Part shown: piece by piece, positions 46,395-57,450 of the stretch
Layout: the number at the start of each line of letters is the position of its first letter
How positions within the stretch are numbered: the first letter of the stretch is position 1
NCBI GenBank assembly: GCA_015039365.1
Contig: WION01000152.1
Coordinates: forward strand, 56,954 to 120,953
Reading direction: 5' to 3'
Length of the DNA: 64,000 nucleotides
Source of the DNA: Amanita rubescens
Taxonomy: Eukaryota; Basidiomycota; Agaricomycetes; Agaricales; Amanitaceae
The notes under the pieces: generated by a model
The model's input: only the letters and a program-made list of their open reading frames with translations
Database searches by the model: none
What the model was told of the DNA's origin: nothing
Program-made: the position numbers and the translations under genes

Positions 46395-47550
46395 TGAGTT
46401 GACGAAAGGCTCGAAAGGCTCGAAAGGCTCGAAAGGCAGACAAAAGGATTTGCCAGAGCCGATCAGCCGGAAGCGGTATCTTAGCGTCACTCAGGTAATA
46501 CACCGAGTCGCCGGGTCTGTCACCGGTCAATTCATTCTTGACCGGGAGAGAATAAACGACCGAACTGTGAGCCTCAAGGAACGGACGTTGGAACGAACCG
46601 CAAAAGGCTCTGCCTTCGACTTGGAGGACGAAGAGCTCACGCATTATGGGCAAAGCTTGTCTAATTTGGATGACGTCGGGTTGAGGGTAGAGGAAGGCGA
46701 GAATGGTATGTTTTCGAATCATCGACAACTTTCATTCGTTTTTTAGATACCATCAGGTCAAATCGACAAGGAAATCGTTCGAAATACGCATTTTGGAGGT
46801 TTTGGACATGAGGATGAAGACGAGGTGGGGGAAGAGGTATGACGTTTACACTGGCGGTTCTTGCTGGATCATCCTCACCGCGCTGTAGCCTGCTAGGAAG
46901 AAAACAAAAGCCGAAGTTATGACTCGAGTGATTGCTAAGAGTAAAGAACACAAAGTACGTATGTGATGACGAATCACCATATTAAACCCCGTTTCACCTA
47001 GTCACTCAGACAAATGGAGGAAGAGAAGGGGGACCGTTGTCAGAGACTGGACGAAAGAGTTCAGCTCCCTATGACTCGATCTGCTATATGCGGTGCCTGC
47101 TGCTACCACCGCCGGTGATGCATTACCCGAACCAATCCCCCTGCTCATTCAGCCGCATCAGATCCACCCAAACAATCCGTTCCAAAAACGCCAGAAGATG
47201 AGCTTTTGCTCGCATCCTAGGATTTGGATTATGATCAGCATGCACGAGAACTAGATTTTGACAAGCGATCGAAGCCAAAGGATAGGACAAAGACTGGGGA
47301 AGAGTTAGTGTTCGAGCAGAGGGAAGCGTTGGAGAAGGCTGAGCTCAAGAAACAGAGGCGGAGGTTGAAAGCGAGAGCGAGAGCGAAGGAAAAGAAGAGG
47401 AAGCGAGGAGGGGATAACTTGAAGATGATTTCGATGTGGAAGGGGAAGAAGGCGAGCGTCGGTTTTATTACTACGGCCGTGGGCCTCTCTAGGCCTCTCT
47501 GGGCCAGTCCAGTCATTCCCGAATCCCGCATCGTCGGGCATTTGCCCTGA
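46395..47550 (+). pseudogene. NOP14 pseudogene (long fragment)
   Basis: Ordered pieces of Nop14, a small-subunit processome factor: ERINDRTVSLKERTLERTAK, AFDLEDEELTHYGQSLSN, intron (GTATGT at about 46708), QIDKEIVRNTHFGGFGHEDE, then PARKKTKAEVMTRVIAKSKE (46890), RQMEEEKGDRCQRLDE (47010), and DYDQHARELDFDKRSKPKDR with TKTGEELVFEQREALEKAEL (47224-47340). Each piece needs a different frame, stops lie between them, and the C-terminal half of Nop14 is missing. The last part runs into a Lys/Arg-rich low-complexity region. A true NOP14 gene must lie elsewhere. The 5' edge carries a 9-bp tandem repeat. Confidence 0.82.
46402..46437 (+). repeat. Short tandem repeat, about four units of 9 bp
   Basis: The unit aaaggctcg repeats four times with the fourth unit slightly changed. 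It marks the 5' margin of the NOP14 pseudogene. Confidence 0.85.
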
Positions 47551-48545
47551 CTACGGAACGACTCTGCCTCTCTTATGATCAATCTCTACTAGTACTAGTC
47601 TGCCAGAACTGCCTCGTTCTGAGTTACGTTCATGTCTGAATGTCTCTCTTCCCAACCAGTCCCACGATGTCTAGGCTGTGCGCGATTTGTCACCTTGTGG
47701 CCGTCAGCGGTCGCAACTCCAATGCTTTTTCATTCAGCGCTATCCGTCTCGACTCTCCCAGCATGCCCAAACCCGCAGTCCAGGTACAAGTTTGCGTAAC
47801 GCTGCTCTGGGAGAGGCCATCCCGATGAATGCGTACTATTTGGATTTCATCCACGTCCGCAGATGGTTCCTCATGGGCATGCCGAACCACAGAGAATGAC
47901 TCGACGAGCCAACACCTGCATGGGCCGACACCGTGTAGCCTACCGCAACCATGAATAGGAATGTTCAATGCTTATTCCCATTGCAGGCCGGGAGGTTTTC
48001 GGATCGCTGAAAAGAGCCGAAATACTATGTAACGGAATAAAACACTTCCTTCTCGAGTAAGAGGTGGACTTGTAACAACAGTCATTTCCGAACTGAAAGA
48101 TATTTTTGTTTATGCTCCTGTAGTCGCGGAACAAATTGTTGAAGAAGGATCCAGTCTAATACTCGGAGAACGGCTGACCGGAAGTATTGGCCTGCTACTA
48201 TACCAAGGTTACTATACATTGAACCTTGCCCGGTCGACCTTAGTACGCGCACATTGTTCAATGGCATGGCGCTGTAGTCATATAACTAAACTTTATTTCA
48301 TGACGACAGCGTAACATCCTCTTGTTGCGAATATAGGCTCCTCCGATGCCATGAGTGTGATACATAGTCCCTCCTTGCGACTGCGGATACTCATTTCTCA
48401 AACGAGAGAGGGCCAGGAGTCGCCGCCCACGTCCCCGGAGTCAACGGCGCTGCTGAAAAGATAAAGAGGCTTGAATTTTGCCTTCGTTCCTCAGGCAAGC
48501 ATCTTTCCCTAATTTTGAACTCGAACCTTCGCTCGCTCTATAACA
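47551..48545. other. Intergenic stretch upstream of the secreted protein gene
   Basis: Almost 1 kb. Frames at 47640-47900 are not protein-like in composition. No repeat shared with other parts of the window was found. Confidence 0.35.
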
Positions 48546-48928
48546 ATGAAGGTACAGTTCCTGCTCTAAGCTTTACGGTCATGGTCAACTCACCTGTTTG
48601 CGCAGTTCACTGCATTCACTAGCATCATTGCCCTCACCCTCGTCGGTGCCGCCATGGCTGCTCAGATTGCGAACGTTGTGGCCCGCGCGGCTCCCGCCGT
48701 CTCTGGCTCTTCTCAAAGTGTACGGATTGACATCTATGCTTATGATTTGGGCTTCTAACTCTCTCGCAGGATTGCCAACAGTCCAGTTGCGGATGTCCTG
48801 CCGGATTCAATCCAGGGGACGAATTCTGCGGCAACCACAATAACGACGCTAATTGTTCGAGCAACCACTACTACACCTGTAATAACGACAGAACAACTTG
48901 TGACAATGGAGTTGATACCGCTTGCTAG
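48546..48928 (+). CDS. Small secreted cysteine-rich protein
   Basis: Three exons: 48546-48551, 48606-48719, 48770-48928; total 279 nt, exactly 93 codons, 92 residues. Exon 1 encodes only Met-Lys, which is why a simple frame scan misses it. Signal peptide MKFTAFTSIIALTLVGAAMA, likely cleaved after AMA-A. A propeptide-like stretch (QIANVVARAAPAVSGSSQS) precedes a mature domain with eight Cys: DCQQSSCGCPAGFNPGD, then EFC, ANC, YTC, TTC and a terminal C. Spacing C-x4-C-x-C-x10-C-x8-C-x7-C-x6-C-x7-C does not fit hydrophobins (no CC doublets) or cerato-platanin. All Cys pairs could form four disulphides. Such proteins are secreted effectors or antimicrobial or wall proteins in fungi; function unknown. 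Confidence 0.75.
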
Positions 48929-49684
48929 CAACTTGGGAAATCTCGGAGCTGAAGTGGTTAAATGACATAGAGTGGTCCAATGTGATGTAGCTGGGTTAGA
49001 CATAATCATGTATGGCTCCAATAGGAATATTGTAACCAGGTCCAACCGCTTTGAAGTCTGTAATTTATCAGACAAACTATATGGGTAAGTGTATAGTAGA
49101 CAATGCCTCATACCTTCAATGCCGGGTACGTTGTCATCGTTGCAAACACGTTTCTCCAAGTTCGGTTTTGGTCAATCCTAGGACCGGAGCATATGGCCCA
49201 ATATTGGCCCTCATGTCGAGGTATTTTCCTTACAGGAAAAACGGGGAACGACGCTTTCGGCATCATTAGAGTCATGACGTTTCCATAGAAGATCGGTTTG
49301 CTATATGTAGTAGTGACCATTGAGTCCTGACTACGTGGCTAACTATCACCCAGCGCCTTCAATACAGCGCTTAAGTGCGCGTCGGTGCGGCATCGGGGTT
49401 ATTCACCTTATACTGTTGCGCTGCTCCGAATTGGCATTGGATCCTCGAACTGATCGCATTCTCGGTATTGGCACAACCCTGCGATCGGACAGGGAATAGC
49501 TGCCTCCGGTCTTGGCTGCATGATGGACCACGGCATAGTACTGGCGTCTCATGTGAAATATAGCTTCTCCGATTACGGCTTGAGTAAGATAATAACATCC
49601 CTAGTGCTGCGCACGTTCACATGCCGGTGACATAGCATAAAGCTTCGAACAAGAGTCACCAATCGCAGGATGTAAAACATGCAG
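48929..49684. other. Intergenic stretch between secreted protein and THOC3
   Basis: Minus-strand frame at 49371-49598 (QGCANTENAISSRIQCQFGA) has a little Cys and Gln but no start or domain. No gene supported. Confidence 0.35.
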
Positions 49685-51143
49685 TTATTCGAGTAACCCA
49701 AACATACTAATTACAGCCACAGGAGGCGGCCCTCCTTCGCGCATTTTGGTTTGTCCGCAATATGCAATCACGTATTTTGACGGATGCCAAGTCACAGTCG
49801 GCGAAGGAGCAAGCGCAGGTACACGGTGCAATGGCATGCCAGTTTCTGTGGCAGACTGCAATAGCGTTACAAAACGCGAAATCTCAGGAATTTGTAACCA
49901 CTTACGATATCGATATACGTTCCCGCGTTGGCAATCGCTAAATATTCACCATCATAAGAAAAGCTCAGAGCATTTATGCTGTATCTAGATGGGTAACGTT
50001 ATTACTATGTACGGGAAAGAGTACTTGGGTACTCACTCGCAAGAAGTAATAGTCCTGGAGCATATCCAGTCTGATAGGTCGAACAGGTTCACGATCGAGT
50101 CATGGCCACCAGACGCGAGGTACCTATATGCTAATTCGGTCACTTCTGTCGTCTCTTAGAAGACGATTCCATACCTTCCCCGCGGATCTAACGCAAGAGC
50201 CACAGTACCTCCCACATGAGCTGCTGGACTCTCGGATACAGTGAGAGTAGGAAAGTCCATAACACGGATAGCGTGTTCAGAATTGTGCGTCAGCAAAATA
50301 CCATCTCCGGCATGGTTGAAAATAGCGGCCGAGCCAAAAACCTGTAACGAATCTGTTAGAAACTTTGCATGTCAGTCACCATGTCAGAAGGTACGAACAG
50401 GTTCTCTCTCTATTAATCGCCACTGCTCCTTCGTGTCCTCACCATCCTTGCACAACGTCATATAAAATAGTTGGTTTCCAGCAGAAGTATACAATAGAGA
50501 TCTACCGTCCGGCGAATAACATGTTTGAACCGGCGACACTTTGAGTGAGCACTGTTGGACGTAGCGGCTCTCTATGGAACCGGCACTTGGGTGAGCTAGC
50601 ATATGGACGCAGTTGAAACAACACTCACGTCTTGCGTCCCAGAATATTATCCGTCTATCTTTCTGACTTGAAGTACAAAAGAGTTCAGGATGGGTCGGAT
50701 TCCAGGACACGTAATCAACATCGTCGGAATGTCCACCTGAGAAAGAAGTCGCAGAGCGGAATTCCATCTAAAAGTCCATGAGCCCAAAGTACGCGCGGAG
50801 AAAATAGAACAGGCTTACGCTCTTTTCTGGGGACCAAACTCGAGTGATTTTATCAATACCAACAGCAGCGAGTTTCTTCCCGTCACAACTCCAAGCTACA
50901 TGAGTCATTGCTTGCTGACTAGGCAGTCGATAATCCCGTGGTTTGAACGCAGAGAAAGTTGGCGGCTATGCCCAGAATTGGCCGACGCCACGTCCATGAG
51001 TAAATTTGAGGTGGTCGGAGGAATGGGTCACCTACATGGACGCCCCTTGCTGCGAAAGTCATGTGTGCCGGGGGCGACGGCGGACGTTCTGGCGGAGGAA
51101 TTTCTTCTATCTCATCTTTTGGAGGGATTGGCGTACTGGACAT
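49685..51143 (-). CDS. TEX1: THOC3/TEX1, WD40 subunit of the THO mRNA export complex
   Basis: Start at 51143 (MSSTPIPPKDEIEEIPPPER). The first intron joins AARGVH to PPTFSAFKPRDYRLPS in phase; the next exon QQAMTHVAWSCDGKKLAAVG gives the first WD blade, then ITRVWSPEKS joins MEFRSATSFSGGHSDDVDYV and SWNPTHPELFCTSSQKDRRI. Later blades include PVQTCYSPDGRSLLYTSAGN, AAIFNHAGDGILLTHNSEHA, ALALDPRGRYVASGGHDS and SFSYDGEYLAIANAGTYIDI. The last exon PTVTWHPSKYVIAYCGQTKM ends SMFGLLE at 49685. The HSDDVDYVSWNPTHPELF pattern and the terminal blade identify THOC3/TEX1. It couples transcription to mRNA export in the nucleus. Its start is 69 bp from the 3' end of the epoxide hydrolase gene on the same strand. 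Confidence 0.9.
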
Positions 51144-51212
51144 GCTGGGTTTTAGAAAGAAGCATGAACAAACAATTGGTACAAGTACTAGTATTACATC
51201 TGGTATCACAAT

Positions 51213-52554
51213 TCAAAGCTTTCCGAGAGGGAAGCTGGACGTTAGGCGTTTCAGCCAGCTAGCAACAATCTCCGTTACTTCATCTTTGGCTTCCACCATT
51301 ACCCAGTGACCTATGCTTTCCAGCGCAACGTCCTGCAATCTGGGTATGAACTTGTGTGACTTTGTGATCAAAAACGATGTTGTGGTGAGGTCTTGAGTAC
51401 CCCATATGAAAAGAACTGGTAGGTCCGGGTTGAGATTAGCTGGAAGATCTAAGAAAACAATATCAGTTTGCGAATCGAACGTGATGGGTGACACGGTTAT
51501 ACCCTTTTCTTCGTTGTAACGAGCCTTGTAGGTACGAGTATAGTTGAGTGGTCCTTCCATGCCCTTCGCGAGGTGACCAAGATAGAATGACCGTTCCTGT
51601 TCAGGTGTAAGTACTAGCAGACGGGAAATTTCCAACCAGACCTTCGCATTCAGAACGGATGAACTGTCTACGTCGCTTCTCAATGCTTTCTCAAATGCCC
51701 CTTGTGGAGTGAAATCAACTCCGGATGCAGGAGGCTTGAATACGATATCGACGAATCGTTCAAGCTACCTTTCGTCAGTCAATGTTGTTCTTATAATTAG
51801 AAAGAAGCATGCGTTAGCTTCAATGTCAGCTGTAGATCGTGCGTCAGCAAGATACATTTGATAGCCAAGATTTGGAGCGCGTTTAGCGATTTCTTGAACT
51901 GGGATATAGGTAGGAGAAGGAGGTGTGTAAGGAAGACTCATCCTTGACGCAGCTGAAGGCAATGAAAATAGGTGTTTTGAAATTGACGTACATCACCAAG
52001 GCCAAAATCCGATGGGGATACCATAGAGCAAAACGACCAGCCGTGAAGGCACCCCAATCGTGTCCAATAACAACCTTCCCGTAGCTTCAGAGAGGTTGAG
52101 GTTGGATGATCTCAGAAATACGAACGGCATTTTTGACTTCTAGTAAATCCAGAAGAGCTACAAGATCATCGCATAGTTTCTTTGGAGTATATTCGGCAGG
52201 GTCCTTTGGCTTGTCGGTGCCACCGTAGCCAAGCATGTCTGGAACGATGACCCGCGCTCCATTGCGAACCCAGGGGCCGATTTGGTACCGCCATCCGTAC
52301 CTAGCGGTGATTTCTCAAAAATGACTCAACTGAACTTTGAGGCTGTATTACCAGGAGTCAGGCATGCCGTGAAGGCATAGCAATGAGTGGGTTCGATTTG
52401 GATGAAAAGAATCGGGTTTCTGGTCGACCTTGAAACAAAGCGTAAGTTGACTAGAGGAATTCAGGCAATATAAATGTGCACAAAGTGATAGATTCTCCCT
52501 GTAGAGAGGCGCTGCAGTGAAATGGTTGAAGCTGTCTGGAGTCAATGGGTCCAT
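51213..52554 (-). CDS. Epoxide hydrolase-like alpha/beta hydrolase
   Basis: Start at 52554 (MDPLTPDSFNHFTAAPLYR), although the first 30 residues are less certain. Catalytic pattern is complete: oxyanion motif LLCLHGMPDSW, nucleophile Asp in VIGHDWGAFTAGRFALWYP, acid Asp in LFIWGTQDLTTT, and His in ALESIGHWVMVE. Cap region PSPTYIPVQEIAKRAPNLGY, EANACFF. It has about six exons. The GHDWG elbow with Asp is usual for epoxide hydrolases and related haloalkane dehalogenases. Probably soluble (no signal peptide), with a role in detoxification or lipid epoxide turnover; substrate unknown. Conserved enough to be real, but the internal stop region near 52110 must be an intron. Confidence 0.82.
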
Positions 52555-53294
52555 CGCGTGGTGGAGAAGGACGGAACATTACTTAAGCGGATCAGCGGGG
52601 CTGGACAGGCTGAGGTTCCTCCTGAGGCTCCCCGTACTTAAGGGATCATGATACGAGGAATTACGAAAGCAGAGCTTTTTGGCCGATAGAACGGAAGTGC
52701 AGGTGTGGAAATTAGCGGAATCATGTTTAAGTCGCAGTATTTGTCGTGCGGCAATGACAACGTTTTTAAGTTTACAAATTCTAATGGTACGTGGCAGTAC
52801 GTGGCCGAGACGAAATTCGCCGCAGGGAATAAGATAGTTACCGGTCGTCGGATGCAAAAACGTGCAATTACTCGAGTAATCTAGACACGGTAATTACAGC
52901 CGCATGAGGTGTGCCTCGTTCGCGCATTGTTGTCTGCATTTACAGTACTCACTGGCGCCAGAAGCGAGGTACTTGTTTAACATGTGGCCGTCGTCCCATT
53001 CTGAACTGAAATTGAGCATAGGGCAAAACATGACGATCTAATGTCGAGTCGCGGGAGGCGGAGTGCCGAATGCCGGTTGGCTGTGTCATCCGTCGGAGAA
53101 TGAAAATTTGCCGCTGCAAGTTCGGTGCCGCGCCCAACCACAGTCGCAGTCGTGATAAAGACCCTTTCTTTGCCTCCTTGCTCACAAATCCTCCTTGCTC
53201 GCCGCCGAATCCATCCATCTCACAGAATCAAAGGTTCATCTTCCTTTTTTTCGCTTTTTTTCATCGTCTCTGACGGCGCTTATATAGCAAAGAC
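52555..53294. other. Intergenic stretch with relic
   Basis: Contains the THOC3 terminal-exon relic (52855-52945). Ends in T-runs (53247-53260) just before the next start; otherwise no gene. Confidence 0.4.
52855..52945 (-). pseudogene. Relic of the THOC3 last exon
   Basis: Minus-strand translation MRERGTPHAAVITVSRLLE followed by a stop parallels the THOC3 end MREGGPPPVAVISMFGLLE with its stop. The plus strand phrases attactcgagtaat, taattacagcc and ttcgcgcatt are shared. The relic is about 3.2 kb from the gene; nothing else of THOC3 is clear beyond a weak match around 52965 (gcgaggtac). Confidence 0.55.
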
Positions 53295-55685
53295 ATGTCT
53301 TCGCTAGCCACTTCACCTTCATCTTCCCGCACAACCGACAAGCCTCCCGCTCGTAAATGCCGCAGTCATGCTAACTCTCCCAGGAAGACCAGGATTGCCA
53401 GACGACGAGGAAGGGGCCAGGCCGGGATAGAGAGCGATGATGAGATTGTTAGGGAGGTTGGCACGGACTCAGAAACGGAAGATGACCTCTCTTCCATCGA
53501 CTCGGATTCCGACTCAGACACAGAGCCCGTGTCAGAAGGAGCAGTCGTTGATGGTCGTTCAAGACCTCTGACCCCATCCACCAGTCACAGCCCTCGTTCT
53601 CACAACAAGGACTTACCTACTCGTATCGACGACAACACTCAGCCATTCTTCACACAACCGACTACATGGGGTGATATGGTAATGGAGGAAAACGCTCATG
53701 GTCCCGCTGACCTGCCTGTCATCGATTTCGCCGACTTTCGTAGCGATGCCATCACCGGTAGTCATGCACCTCGGCCACTTTCTCGCAAATCGAAAAAGCG
53801 GCTGGATGGATCTCGTGATCGCTCTCCCCAGTCAGAGACTTATGAAGATGGCAAAAACGCCGTTGATCAAAGTCGACCGACTGCACGCCGATCTCGCTCC
53901 TTAACCTCGAAAAGGCCGTTAGGGCAATCGGCGCGTCAGGCATATCAGCAACGCCTCGACAATGATCCGTCATTTGTTCCGACTGTAGGAGGTTTCTGGG
54001 GGCATGACGAACGCCTGCTAGATAAAGATCTGAGGAGTCTGAGCGGCTGGTGGAGGGGCAAATGGCAGAGCCGAGGCCGAGGCCGCGGCTTTGGTCTCCG
54101 TGTGCGTGGAGGGCACAGTCAGAGCCCATCGCCTCATGACGCCGATGTCAACGGCCATGCACCAGAGTTACCTCCAATTGAGCGCACATGGACCCACGAT
54201 GGTTATGAAGACATGAAGCGGAGAGAGGAGCAACGGCGTGCTTCTTTGCAACAACAGCCACAAGCAAATCAGACACGCGGTGTGCGTGGTGCCAGAGGCG
54301 GGTTTGCAGCAGGCAGAGGTGGTAGGGTTGGCCCAACTCGTGGTGGACTTGTTTCATCCCCAGCTCGTTCCAACATAACCCTTTCTCAGGGTAGAGTCTG
54401 GTATGCAATGAAGCCAGAGCTCATGTGGACGAAGCAACACGAAGCTTTCCTCTTCTTCGATGCTTCCACAAAGCCACGAAAGGGTCAAGGGCCCTCATAC
54501 AAGGTTAAGCTCGCAGGCTCCGAAGCTCACACCATTCAGGCTCTACCACGAGCCAGGCAAGCCGGTACTGAATGGAAGTGGCCACAGTCAAAGGCCAAGG
54601 CGCAGGAGATGGTGGCACACATCGTTCGCATTCCAAAGGCCTCGCTAACGGAGAAGGTAATCGAGTCTTTGACAACGGTCGAGGAAGCATCTCTAGAGGA
54701 GATTTTCACTGTGCGGCCTAATCTTGTCACGCCCATTCCCATCCCCATACCTGGACCAAGTATTCCGGCGACTATATCGGAGAAGACATCCGCTGTCGAT
54801 CAAGGACAGGGGAATGTCTCGTCCGAGCAAGTCGAGTCTCAGGTCGCTGATCAGGCAAAGAATGGGGAAACCGCTCAGAAGAAGCCATCGTCAGAGCCAT
54901 CTTCGACTAAACAGCCCTCCACGAGCGATCAGCGCCCAACACTCCCTCCTCTTCAAACCGTCTTCACACCGCCTCCAGTCGCTCATCCGTCTCCTGCATA
55001 TGGAACTACCTATCCTTATCCTTCACTGCCGCCCGGCGTGGCTCTCAATGCTCATGGAGTACCGTACGAACTTGCTACAGGCCGCCCTGTCTACCTTGCC
55101 CCGACTCCCATGTATACACCACGTCCCATGGTGCCTTCGCATCTGACACCGGGTGCTGTTCCCTTCATTCCCTCGCATCTGCATCATTCTTCCATATCCC
55201 CCGATTTCATGTCGCAAGCATCCTCCCATACCCCACCTATGAACAGTTTCATCGAACCAACGACAGAAACACCCTTGTTCTCTCTTCCACGTCAAACACG
55301 GATCTCAATCCGTGCTCCATCCGATGAACCTGATCTCAAAGGATCGAGGAAAGGCCAACGTCAACCAGGGGCAGCTACGAGGACGCCGAGCGTCTCTAGT
55401 CCTCTTCAATCCGGCGATTCGTCAAGCCAACCTTCTTTCCCATCACTGACGACAGCAGCCTCTCCTCCCTACAATGGCGCTGGATCCAGGGAGGGGCAGG
55501 TTGTCAATGGTGATATCAACAACCAACAACATCAGGACCCACACATGTTGTCCTATCCGCCATACCAGCCGTACTACTATCCCGGTTCGTACGGTTACTA
55601 CCCATATATGGACATGTCGCAAGTCGGACAATATGACATGTATTCGTCTGACCCTCGCGGCGCGCAGGGCTCAGTCTATTACTAG
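53295..55685 (+). CDS. Barentsz/CASC3 (Btz) domain protein, exon-junction complex
   Basis: Single exon of 796 residues, start MSSLATSPSSSRTTDKPPAR. N-terminal acidic serine run (about residues 50-75). The Btz domain follows: YQQRLDNDPSFVPTVGGFWG, HDERLLDKDLRSLSGWWRGK, Arg/Gly-rich region, then RTWTHDGYEDMKRREEQRRA; the W-T-H-D motif and the F-V-P ... G-F-W-G-H-D motif bind eIF4AIII in known members (family knowledge). RG repeats (QTRGVRGARGGFAAGRGGRV) follow. The C-terminal half is Pro/Gln/Ser-rich and ends with aromatic Tyr clusters (PPYQPYYYPGSYGYYPYMDM). The large intrinsically disordered tail is typical of CASC3 orthologues in fungi. Acts in mRNA quality control and localisation. Confidence 0.8.
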   Translation: MSSLATSPSSSRTTDKPPARKCRSHANSPRKTRIARRRGRGQAGIESDDEIVREVGTDSETEDDLSSIDSDSDSDTEPVSEGAVVDGRSRPLTPSTSHSPRSHNKDLPTRIDDNTQPFFTQPTTWGDMVMEENAHGPADLPVIDFADFRSDAITGSHAPRPLSRKSKKRLDGSRDRSPQSETYEDGKNAVDQSRPTARRSRSLTSKRPLGQSARQAYQQRLDNDPSFVPTVGGFWGHDERLLDKDLRSLSGWWRGKWQSRGRGRGFGLRVRGGHSQSPSPHDADVNGHAPELPPIERTWTHDGYEDMKRREEQRRASLQQQPQANQTRGVRGARGGFAAGRGGRVGPTRGGLVSSPARSNITLSQGRVWYAMKPELMWTKQHEAFLFFDASTKPRKGQGPSYKVKLAGSEAHTIQALPRARQAGTEWKWPQSKAKAQEMVAHIVRIPKASLTEKVIESLTTVEEASLEEIFTVRPNLVTPIPIPIPGPSIPATISEKTSAVDQGQGNVSSEQVESQVADQAKNGETAQKKPSSEPSSTKQPSTSDQRPTLPPLQTVFTPPPVAHPSPAYGTTYPYPSLPPGVALNAHGVPYELATGRPVYLAPTPMYTPRPMVPSHLTPGAVPFIPSHLHHSSISPDFMSQASSHTPPMNSFIEPTTETPLFSLPRQTRISIRAPSDEPDLKGSRKGQRQPGAATRTPSVSSPLQSGDSSSQPSFPSLTTAASPPYNGAGSREGQVVNGDINNQQHQDPHMLSYPPYQPYYYPGSYGYYPYMDMSQVGQYDMYSSDPRGAQGSVYY

Positions 55686-56159
55686 TTCAATCGCTTTTCT
55701 TGCTGATTCGGGTTTTCTTTGGTTCCACAAGCTTCTTTTTTTCTTGCATGTCGTACTTTGGTTGTCTCGTTGATCAGACATTCTACATAACATGCGCATC
55801 TCCCTTCACGATTATCATGACTTTTTGCCCACACACGAGTCGTTTTTCATTTTTCATCTGGTTCATGACTGCTGTTGCAGAACTTGCTGTAGGCTATCCG
55901 TTTGCTCTGTGTCACTTTTACTTGCATATTGATACAATAGCACTACTAAATACATTTTATTAGCCTTTTTTTCGCCTTGTAGTATGCATTATTCATCTCT
56001 ATCTCTCTCCCCTCCGTTAAAGCAAAATATTTTCTTTCGCACCTTAGACAAATATAACACTTGCCTCGTTGAAAGCGTCAGTTTTTTAGTTTGAATGCCC
56101 CTCTAAGACCACCACAATCACTGGTGTCCAGATTTTGACTATACAGGACCTGTCATTTC
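55686..56159. other. Intergenic stretch between Btz gene and next gene
   Basis: Pyrimidine-rich blocks (56000-56045) may belong to the promoter of the next gene. No gene seen. Confidence 0.4.
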
Positions 56160-57450
56160 ATGTCAGCACCGTACTATCGATCCGACTACGATCAAGCGAA
56201 CAGGTACTACGTATACAATTTCTATTTTTGTGCACGTCACTCATTTTCATAAAAAATTCTCTAGACCCACAGACTTCCACAGGTCTTCTTCGCTTAGACC
56301 ACATCGCGACCATGAACAGGAGCCTCTATCTTTAACTTCTGCTTTTGACGGTCTTGACTTGAATGGGACGCGCGACACACGTTTTCCACCATCACCTGCT
56401 CGCAGCCGCAGCATCCACGAAAGCCCCAGCAGGCGTGTACATACCGTCAGCGAGTTAGGAGATTCTGGCGCATCTCCTCTACGGCAAGGTATAGGAGGAC
56501 CCTGGGAATCCATTGATTCACAACAAAGGCTGCGAGATTTTTCCTACCCCTCCAATCAGTCCCATCCACACGCTCTCGGCCCCGCGACGCCTAGAGACCT
56601 TGGGTTATATCGACACGGGCCGCCTACTCCCGCAATGAATGCAATGCCGTTTACATTTGGGTTACCCTCTCCCAGCCATGGTCGATATGGCGGATTCGGC
56701 GGTGATTATCCCAGAGATCATCGATATCAATGGGCCCGAACGCAATGGCCTGGTTCTTCTTCTGGTAGCGCCAGTCCGGTGACTCGGCCCCGTCATCATC
56801 ATTCGTTCTCGCGAGAATATCGCTTTTATCGCAGCGAAGACCCGTATGTTGATATGAGGATACGTCAGACTGCTTATGCTACCGCCAACACTTTTGACCG
56901 GGATAGGGGGGTCCCCGTCTTGTGCAATTGTACAACTTGCTACGCACATCGGTATCCAACGGCGACTCATAATAATAGGAGGGACTGGACTTCGGCGGAT
57001 GAATTTGGTGGTGCAAGGGAGGCCCGGGGTGCTACGAGGTACCAAAGGGAGGCTTATCCTATCCCGCGCAGCTCGTACTATTCACCGCGGATGGCGCACT
57101 TTCCTCAGTCGGCTCGGGACGATGATTGGCCTGGATTAGGTTATCCCGACGAGAATTATCGTTCCGAGTTCCAGGAATACAACAATCCCAGTTCTTTTGG
57201 CGACCGCAATGACTATCGATCTGGAGAGAGGAGGTACGGGGATTGGGATTCTAACTTTCCCGGTCGTTACCCAACTGGACTCGGAGGCTATCATGGGAAT
57301 CGCAACGATGACTATGACTATGATTCAGACGATAGCTGGCATAACAGTGCCGGGTCTGAACATGAATACAGCGACAGTGGGTCGTATACGGGGTATAGAC
57401 ACTACGATAACTACAGCGATGGAGAGTATAGCGGATTCGGAGGTGACTAA
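56160..57450 (+). CDS. Unknown Tyr/Arg/Asp/Gly-rich low-complexity protein
   Basis: Exon 1 56160-56203 (MSAPYYRSDYDQAN), intron 56204-56264 (GTACTA to CTCTAG), exon 2 56265-57450; 1230 nt, 410 codons, 409 residues. Middle: Ser/Arg-rich with SPARSRSIHESPSRRVHTVS (RS-like). Then Gly/Tyr/Arg segments (HGRYGGFGGDYPRDHRY), a Cys pair with CNCTTC, and a tail with alternating Tyr/Asp/Ser (DDYDYDSDDSWHNSAGSEHE; YRHYDNYSDGEYSGFGGD). The composition suggests a prion-like or RNA-associated disordered protein. No known domain. It follows the Btz gene on the same strand, which also has a disordered Tyr tail; the two could work in the same RNP, but this is only positional. Its 3' end is duplicated at 61675-61895. 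Confidence 0.7.
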
